A stretch of 6,103 bases of DNA. Source: DASRDS01 sp035652495. Lineage in GTDB: Bacteria; Gemmatimonadota; Gemmatimonadetes; Gemmatimonadales; Gemmatimonadaceae. Of the stretch, positions 1 to 3,837 are shown piece by piece. The translations under genes were made by a program, and so were the position numbers. The stretch spans positions 1 to 6,103 of the forward strand of contig DASRDS010000088.1 of assembly GCA_035652495.1 (NCBI GenBank), in the 5' to 3' direction. The notes beneath the pieces are model-generated. The model worked only from the letters and a program-made list of their open reading frames with translations. It made no database searches and was not told where the DNA came from. Position 1 is the first letter of the stretch, and every line of letters starts with the position of its first letter.

Positions 1-3
1 GGC

Positions 4-2394
4 ATGATTCGACGACCGCGGCGGTTCGCGGCCGCGCTCGCCGTGAGTCTCGCGATGATCGCGGCCGGTGCGCTTCGGCTCGGGCCCCTGCCGCCTCTCG
101 GGCCGTTCCTGAATCCAGCCACCGGCGTCTGGTCGATCACGATCCACGCCGATCTGCCCACGTTCCAGATCGTGCGCCATGTGCGCGGACTGGACTCGTC
201 GGTCCGCGTGTTCTACGACCGAAGAGGCGTCCCGCACATATTCGCCCGCAACTCGCTCGACGCGTATCGTGCGCTCGGCTTCGTCGTGGCGCGCGATCGG
301 CTGTTCCAGCTCGAGGTCCAAACGCGCGCGGCGAATGGCACGCTGACGGAGCTCGTCGGATCGGCCGCGCTGCCGCTCGATCGCGAAACGCGGGCGCTCG
401 GATTTCCGCGGGCGGCCGAGCGTGCGCTCGCGGCGATGGATACGAACGGAGTTCCGTATAAGGCGGCGAAGGCGTATGGCGAGGGCATCAACCTGTGGAT
501 CCGGAAGATGGGACCGTGGGATGTGCCGCTCGAGTACCAGCTGCTCGGGCGCCGGCCGGCACGATGGCAGACGATCAATACGCTGCATCTGCTCAATCGC
601 ATGAGCCTCACGCTCGCGCACGATCTCGATGAGCAACAGCATGCCGCGTTCGCGGCCGCGGTGGGCGATGCGGCCGCCGACGCGCTGGCGCCGGTGCACT
701 CCCCGCTGCAGGAGCCGATCGTGCCGGCGCCGGGCGAGCCGCATTGGATCTCGCGCCATCTCACCCCACCGGGTAGCCCCGATACGGCATCGCGTGCGTT
801 CGCGATGGCGCAGGAGCGTGACTATGACGTTGGGAGTAACAATTGGGCGGTGTCGCCGCGCCGTACGAAAAATGGGTACGCGCTCCTGGCTGGCGATCCG
901 CACCTCGATCTGACGCTGCCGTCGATCTGGTACGAGGCGCACATCATCGTGTCGGGCGAGCGCGACGTCTATGGCGTGACGCTGCCGGGATCGCCCACGA
1001 CCGTGATCGGATTCAATCGCGATCTCGCGTGGACGCTAACCAACACTGGCGCTGATGTGCTCGACGAGTACGCCGAGACCGTCGACGATACGGCGCGGCC
1101 GACGCGCTACAAGATCGATGGGCAATGGCGGCCGTTGGAGTCTCGCGTCGAGACGTACAAAGATCCGAATGGCCGCGTGTTGGCCGTCGACACGATTCGC
1201 TTTACGCATCGCGGTCCACTCTCGCGCGCGGGTCAGCGCTGGATCTCGACGCGGTGGACGGCGTTGGAGCCGTCCGACGCGATCTCGGCGTTCGATCGCG
1301 CGGCGACGGCCCACACCGCCGCCGAATTGCTGAAGGGATTTGAAGACTTCAAGGTGCCGGCGCAAAACGTGCTCGTCGCGGATCGATCGGGCAACATCGC
1401 GATTCGGTCGAATGGACGATTCCCGATCCGGCCCGGCGATGGACGGGGCGATCACGTCTTTGATGGGTCGACGAGCGCGAGCGATTGGGCTGGCGACCGG
1501 CCGATCTCCGAGTATCCGGCCGCCACCAATCCCGCGCAGGGCTTTCTCGCCTCGGCCAACCAGGAGCCGTACGATCCCGCGACGTTCGCGGGTTACTTTG
1601 GCGTCGACTGGCCGCCGCCGTGGCGCGCGATGCGCATCGACAGAGCCCTCCGAGCCGACTCGGCGATGACGCCCGATGCCATGCGGCGCCTCCAGACCGA
1701 CCCCGGGAGCGCCCGCGCGGATTTCTTCGTGCCGTTCTTCCTGCACGCCGCGCGCGGCACGGAAGGCGCCCGGTTGCTCGCCCAGTGGGATCGCCGGTAC
1801 ACGCGCAGCAACGAGCGCGCGGTGCTGTTCGAGGCCGCGATGCGCGAGCTGCAGCGCCGCGCCTGGCATCGACTCGGCGACGTGCGGCCCGATGAGACCA
1901 CGTTGGCCCAGCTGCTCGAGGATTCGACGAGCGTATGGTGGGACGCGCCGCGTGACAGCGTGCTCGCGGCGAGCCTCAGCGCCGGACTCGACTCGTTGCG
2001 GCGGCGATATGGACGCGCCGAGGACGGCGGATGGCGGTGGGATCGCGTGCGGACCGCGAACATCTACCATCTGCTCGGCATCCCGGCATTCTCGCGGCCA
2101 AAAATCGCCGTGGCAGGCGGCCCATCCACCATCAGCCCACTCTCGGGCAACGGCGTTCATGGAGCGAGTTGGCGCATGGTCGTGCAACTCGGCCCCACGG
2201 TGCAAGCGTGGGCGATCTATCCCGGCGGACAGTCCGGCAATCCGATCAGCGCACGGTACGCGGACCGCTTAGAACGATGGTCGCACGGCGAGCTGGATTC
2301 GCTGCTTGTGCCCAAGACTCCACAAGAGATCGCGACCGCGGGCGATGTCGCGATCTTGGAGTTCGAGCCGATCCCGCCGCGGACACACAAGTGA
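4..2394 (+). CDS. Penicillin acylase family protein (exported Ntn-hydrolase, amide-bond hydrolase)
   Basis: This 796-residue protein is a precursor of the penicillin G / cephalosporin / AHL acylase superfamily. These enzymes are exported, cleave themselves into alpha and beta chains, and hydrolyse an acyl amide with the new N-terminal Ser of the beta chain. Seen in the sequence: an Arg-rich N-terminus (RRPRR) then a hydrophobic stretch at about residues 8-26, fitting a signal peptide or anchor; the alpha-chain motifs GVPHIFA (75-81) and ARDRLFQLE (96-104); the cleavage motif DVGSNNWAV with nucleophile Ser278; GDPH with His300 (beta position 23); HRGPL (402-406); ASANQ with Asn519 (beta position 242, near the expected oxyanion Asn); and PGGQSGNP near the C-terminus. 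All core motifs are present, so it looks intact. The natural substrate cannot be read from this: beta-lactam side chain, acyl-homoserine lactone or another amide are all possible. The frame is open to the left edge (only 3 bases precede ATG), so a more upstream start is not excluded. It overlaps the next gene by 4 bases. Confidence 0.93.
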   Translation: MIRRPRRFAAALAVSLAMIAAGALRLGPLPPLGPFLNPATGVWSITIHADLPTFQIVRHVRGLDSSVRVFYDRRGVPHIFARNSLDAYRALGFVVARDRLFQLEVQTRAANGTLTELVGSAALPLDRETRALGFPRAAERALAAMDTNGVPYKAAKAYGEGINLWIRKMGPWDVPLEYQLLGRRPARWQTINTLHLLNRMSLTLAHDLDEQQHAAFAAAVGDAAADALAPVHSPLQEPIVPAPGEPHWISRHLTPPGSPDTASRAFAMAQERDYDVGSNNWAVSPRRTKNGYALLAGDPHLDLTLPSIWYEAHIIVSGERDVYGVTLPGSPTTVIGFNRDLAWTLTNTGADVLDEYAETVDDTARPTRYKIDGQWRPLESRVETYKDPNGRVLAVDTIRFTHRGPLSRAGQRWISTRWTALEPSDAISAFDRAATAHTAAELLKGFEDFKVPAQNVLVADRSGNIAIRSNGRFPIRPGDGRGDHVFDGSTSASDWAGDRPISEYPAATNPAQGFLASANQEPYDPATFAGYFGVDWPPPWRAMRIDRALRADSAMTPDAMRRLQTDPGSARADFFVPFFLHAARGTEGARLLAQWDRRYTRSNERAVLFEAAMRELQRRAWHRLGDVRPDETTLAQLLEDSTSVWWDAPRDSVLAASLSAGLDSLRRRYGRAEDGGWRWDRVRTANIYHLLGIPAFSRPKIAVAGGPSTISPLSGNGVHGASWRMVVQLGPTVQAWAIYPGGQSGNPISARYADRLERWSHGELDSLLVPKTPQEIATAGDVAILEFEPIPPRTHK

Positions 2395-2747
2395 TCGACA
2401 TCATCCTCCTGGCCATCGCGTTCGCGGCCGGAACCTTGTTCGTCGGATGGTGGTCGATCCCCGTCATCGCGCTCGTCTGGGGATGGCTCGTCGGGCCAGT
2501 TCGGCGTCCGGCGACGCGCGCCGCCATCGGCGTGGCGCTCGCGTGGGCGGGATTCTTGGCGTTTGACGCCGTGCGTGGACCCATCGGCCGGCTGGCCCGC
2601 ACGCTCGGTGAGACCATGCATCTGCCAGCGGTGGTCCTCGTTGTCGTGACCGTGCTCTTCGCGGTGATCCTCGCGTGGAGCACCGCTATCGTCGGTGCGT
2701 CGCTCCGTCCGGAAAGCGCTCCAGCGACACCAGCTGATCGGCCGTAG
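2391..2747 (+). CDS. Small polytopic membrane protein of unknown function, coupled to the acylase gene
   Basis: I do not recognise a family. The 118-residue product is mostly hydrophobic, with likely membrane segments at about residues 2-18, 21-35, 44-62 and 78-104, short Arg-containing loops between (VRRPATR, RGPIGRLAR) and a Pro/Ala-rich polar tail (RPESAPATPADRP). It should sit in the cytoplasmic membrane. I chose the GTG at 2391 because it overlaps the acylase stop as GTGA, a classic coupling arrangement, and the first hydrophobic segment begins directly after it. The next in-frame ATG (about residue 76) would lose most of the membrane segments. I see no strong Shine-Dalgarno, so translation probably depends on ribosomes finishing the acylase. 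The last 62 bases overlap the methyltransferase gene on the other strand. Context suggests co-expression with the acylase, but no role in its export or maturation can be shown. Confidence 0.72.
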   Translation: MIDIILLAIAFAAGTLFVGWWSIPVIALVWGWLVGPVRRPATRAAIGVALAWAGFLAFDAVRGPIGRLARTLGETMHLPAVVLVVVTVLFAVILAWSTAIVGASLRPESAPATPADRP

Positions 2748-3303
2748 CGCGGCTGGCGTAGAGGTGCATCCCACAGGGCGTCAGTCCCGCCTTTTTGATT
2801 GTGGCGCGATACCATGATGCGCTTCGGCGCTCCGCGCCTCGCGTGTCGCCCGTCACGGCATCACTGGCGGTGTACATGTCCAAGTACGCTACGCCGTCGA
2901 GATGTTGGGCGATTTGAGCGAGACCGCGCGTCAGAACGGCAGGCTCGAGATAGTTGAGCACGCCACAGCAGAGAACCAGGTCGAATTCTCCCTCGACACC
3001 GAGATTATCCACGGATCCGAGGTGGATATTCCGCCGTTTGCCCCACCGGCGGACGGCATATTCGCTCGGATCAACTCCAGTGTAGCGAAGTCGTGGCCGA
3101 AGCGTCTTGAGGTGCGGCTGCCAATTGCCTTCACCGCAGCCCACGTCCAAAACTGAGCGGAGTTTTCGACCCAAGATGTGCTCGGCGGCGTGCAGCACGA
3201 ACCGGACCTCCCGCTCGAGCTCGGCCCGCGATTTCACGCGGGATATGGGGTGCCTATACCATCGATCGAAATAGGCGCGATCAAATGTGCGCTTCGGTGT
3301 AAT
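2686..3303 (-). CDS. Class I SAM-dependent methyltransferase (probable ATT start; GTG 3237 is the conventional alternative)
   Basis: The core is a Rossmann-type methyltransferase. Numbering from the GTG at 3237 (183 aa): motif I VLDVGCGEGNW at 29-39 binds SAM; the acidic end of strand 2 is Asp56 in YTGVDPSEYAV; GSVDNL lies at 74-79; and FDLVLCCGVLNYL at 85-97 is the motif IV/post-IV region. The substrate is unknown; the soluble small-molecule type (Methyltransf_11/25-like) fits best. The frame stays open upstream of GTG 3237 and encodes FDRAYFDRWYRHPISRV directly before KSRAEL. I recall this kind of segment from the N-termini of related methyltransferases, and it has no reason to be conserved if untranslated. 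The only plausible start that keeps it is ATT at 3303-3301, preceded by GGGAG at 6 nt spacing; GTG 3237 has no Shine-Dalgarno. ATT start gives 205 aa. The gene diverges from the lipoprotein gene (11 bp between starts) and its last roughly 20 codons overlap the membrane-protein gene antisense. Its GC (about 61%, hand count) is below the neighbours. Confidence 0.85.
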   Translation of the reverse strand: MTPKRTFDRAYFDRWYRHPISRVKSRAELEREVRFVLHAAEHILGRKLRSVLDVGCGEGNWQPHLKTLRPRLRYTGVDPSEYAVRRWGKRRNIHLGSVDNLGVEGEFDLVLCCGVLNYLEPAVLTRGLAQIAQHLDGVAYLDMYTASDAVTGDTRGAERRSASWYRATIKKAGLTPCGMHLYASRATADQLVSLERFPDGATHRR

Positions 3304-3306
3304 ATT
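3298..3306 (+). promoter_or_regulatory. Candidate -10 element for the lipoprotein gene, giving a leaderless or very short-leader mRNA
   Basis: The local AT-rich string TGTAATATT contains TAATAT (3300-3305), a 4-of-6 match to the sigma-70 -10 box, in otherwise GC-rich DNA. A start of transcription about 7 bases downstream would fall at about 3312-3313, only 2-3 bases before the GTG at 3315. I see no convincing -35 around 3277-3283, and no strong Shine-Dalgarno before the GTG (only a weak GGA at 3307-3309). A leaderless transcript would explain the lack of a ribosome binding site. This is a weak, single-motif prediction. Confidence 0.3.
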
Positions 3307-3314
3307 GGACTCCC
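3301..3314 (-). promoter_or_regulatory. Shine-Dalgarno GGGAG plus candidate ATT start codon of the methyltransferase
   Basis: Read on the minus strand, GGGAG (3314-3310) is followed by six bases and then ATT (3303-3301), in frame with the methyltransferase. The frame upstream runs to a TGA at 3381-3379 without any ATG, GTG or TTG, so this is the only well-placed initiation site upstream of GTG 3237. ATT initiation is known but rare (infC is the textbook case). A sequencing error or a mutation from ATG is the main alternative. Confidence 0.5.
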
Positions 3315-3815
3315 GTGTCGTATCGCTTTCGTTCGCTTCTCGTTGTGATGCTCGTGGCGCTCGCCGCCGCGTGCGGCGTCATGCGCCGCGCCGCGCATGC
3401 CGTCGCGCCGCAACCCGACCCGCCGGCGGCGACGCGCTGGAACGCGACGCTGTGGGAGCCCTCGGACACGACGGCCGACCGGGGCGACACGAGCGGACCG
3501 CACGGCATCGCGTGGATGGCGCCGGGGAGCTCCGACAACCACACGATTCGCGTGCGCATCGCGATGCATCGCGGCGACCCGTCGCAGAAGTATGTGTGGC
3601 GCGTGCATTTCGGGAAATGCGACAACGATCAGGGGGTGTTTGGACCCCCCGCGGCCTACCATGATCTGGTCACGGATACGACCGGCGTCGCGTCCAGCTA
3701 TGCGCTCTTTGCGCTGGGCTTCCCCTCGAGCGGTCAGTACTTCGTGCGGGTCGACAGGGTCGCGGGCGCCGACCCGGACACGTTCATCTGCGGCAATCTG
3801 GCCCCACCGAAATAG
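3315..3815 (+). CDS. Predicted lipoprotein of unknown function with a SodC/CHRD-like beta-domain pattern
   Basis: The 166-residue product begins with a lipoprotein signal: basic n-region SYRFRS, hydrophobic core LLVVMLVALAAA, and lipobox ending at Cys20. It should be exported, lipidated and held on the membrane facing outward. An in-frame TAA at 3300-3302 leaves GTG 3315 as the first possible start, and it is the one that retains the Arg residues of the signal. After a Pro/Ala-rich spacer (about 28-40) the mature domain (41-166) is rich in alternating hydrophobic and polar residues, as in a beta-sandwich. It carries RVHFGKC (96-102), GVFGPPAAYHDLVTD (107-121), GQYFVRV (140-146) and ICGNL (158-162). 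Cys102 and Cys159 could form a disulfide, as in Cu/Zn superoxide dismutase-like and CHRD-type folds, but the His-rich copper ligand set of SodC is not there, so enzymatic dismutase activity is not supported. Its family is otherwise unrecognised. It converges with the lhr gene 22 bases downstream. Confidence 0.82.
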   Translation: MSYRFRSLLVVMLVALAAACGVMRRAAHAVAPQPDPPAATRWNATLWEPSDTTADRGDTSGPHGIAWMAPGSSDNHTIRVRIAMHRGDPSQKYVWRVHFGKCDNDQGVFGPPAAYHDLVTDTTGVASSYALFALGFPSSGQYFVRVDRVAGADPDTFICGNLAPPK

Positions 3816-3837
3816 CTGGTAATCGGGCGGCGCGCTC

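Noticed and set aside
1036..2205. 389-codon open frame on the minus strand inside the acylase gene
   Set aside because: Composition is Arg/Gly/Ala-rich without recognisable motifs, and it lies antisense to a gene with clear family motifs; such frames are common in high-GC DNA.
2031..2390. N-terminal extension of the membrane-protein frame back to 2031
   Set aside because: This part lies inside the conserved acylase C-terminus and reads as Arg/His-rich shadow sequence; the hydrophobic protein starts at GTG 2391.
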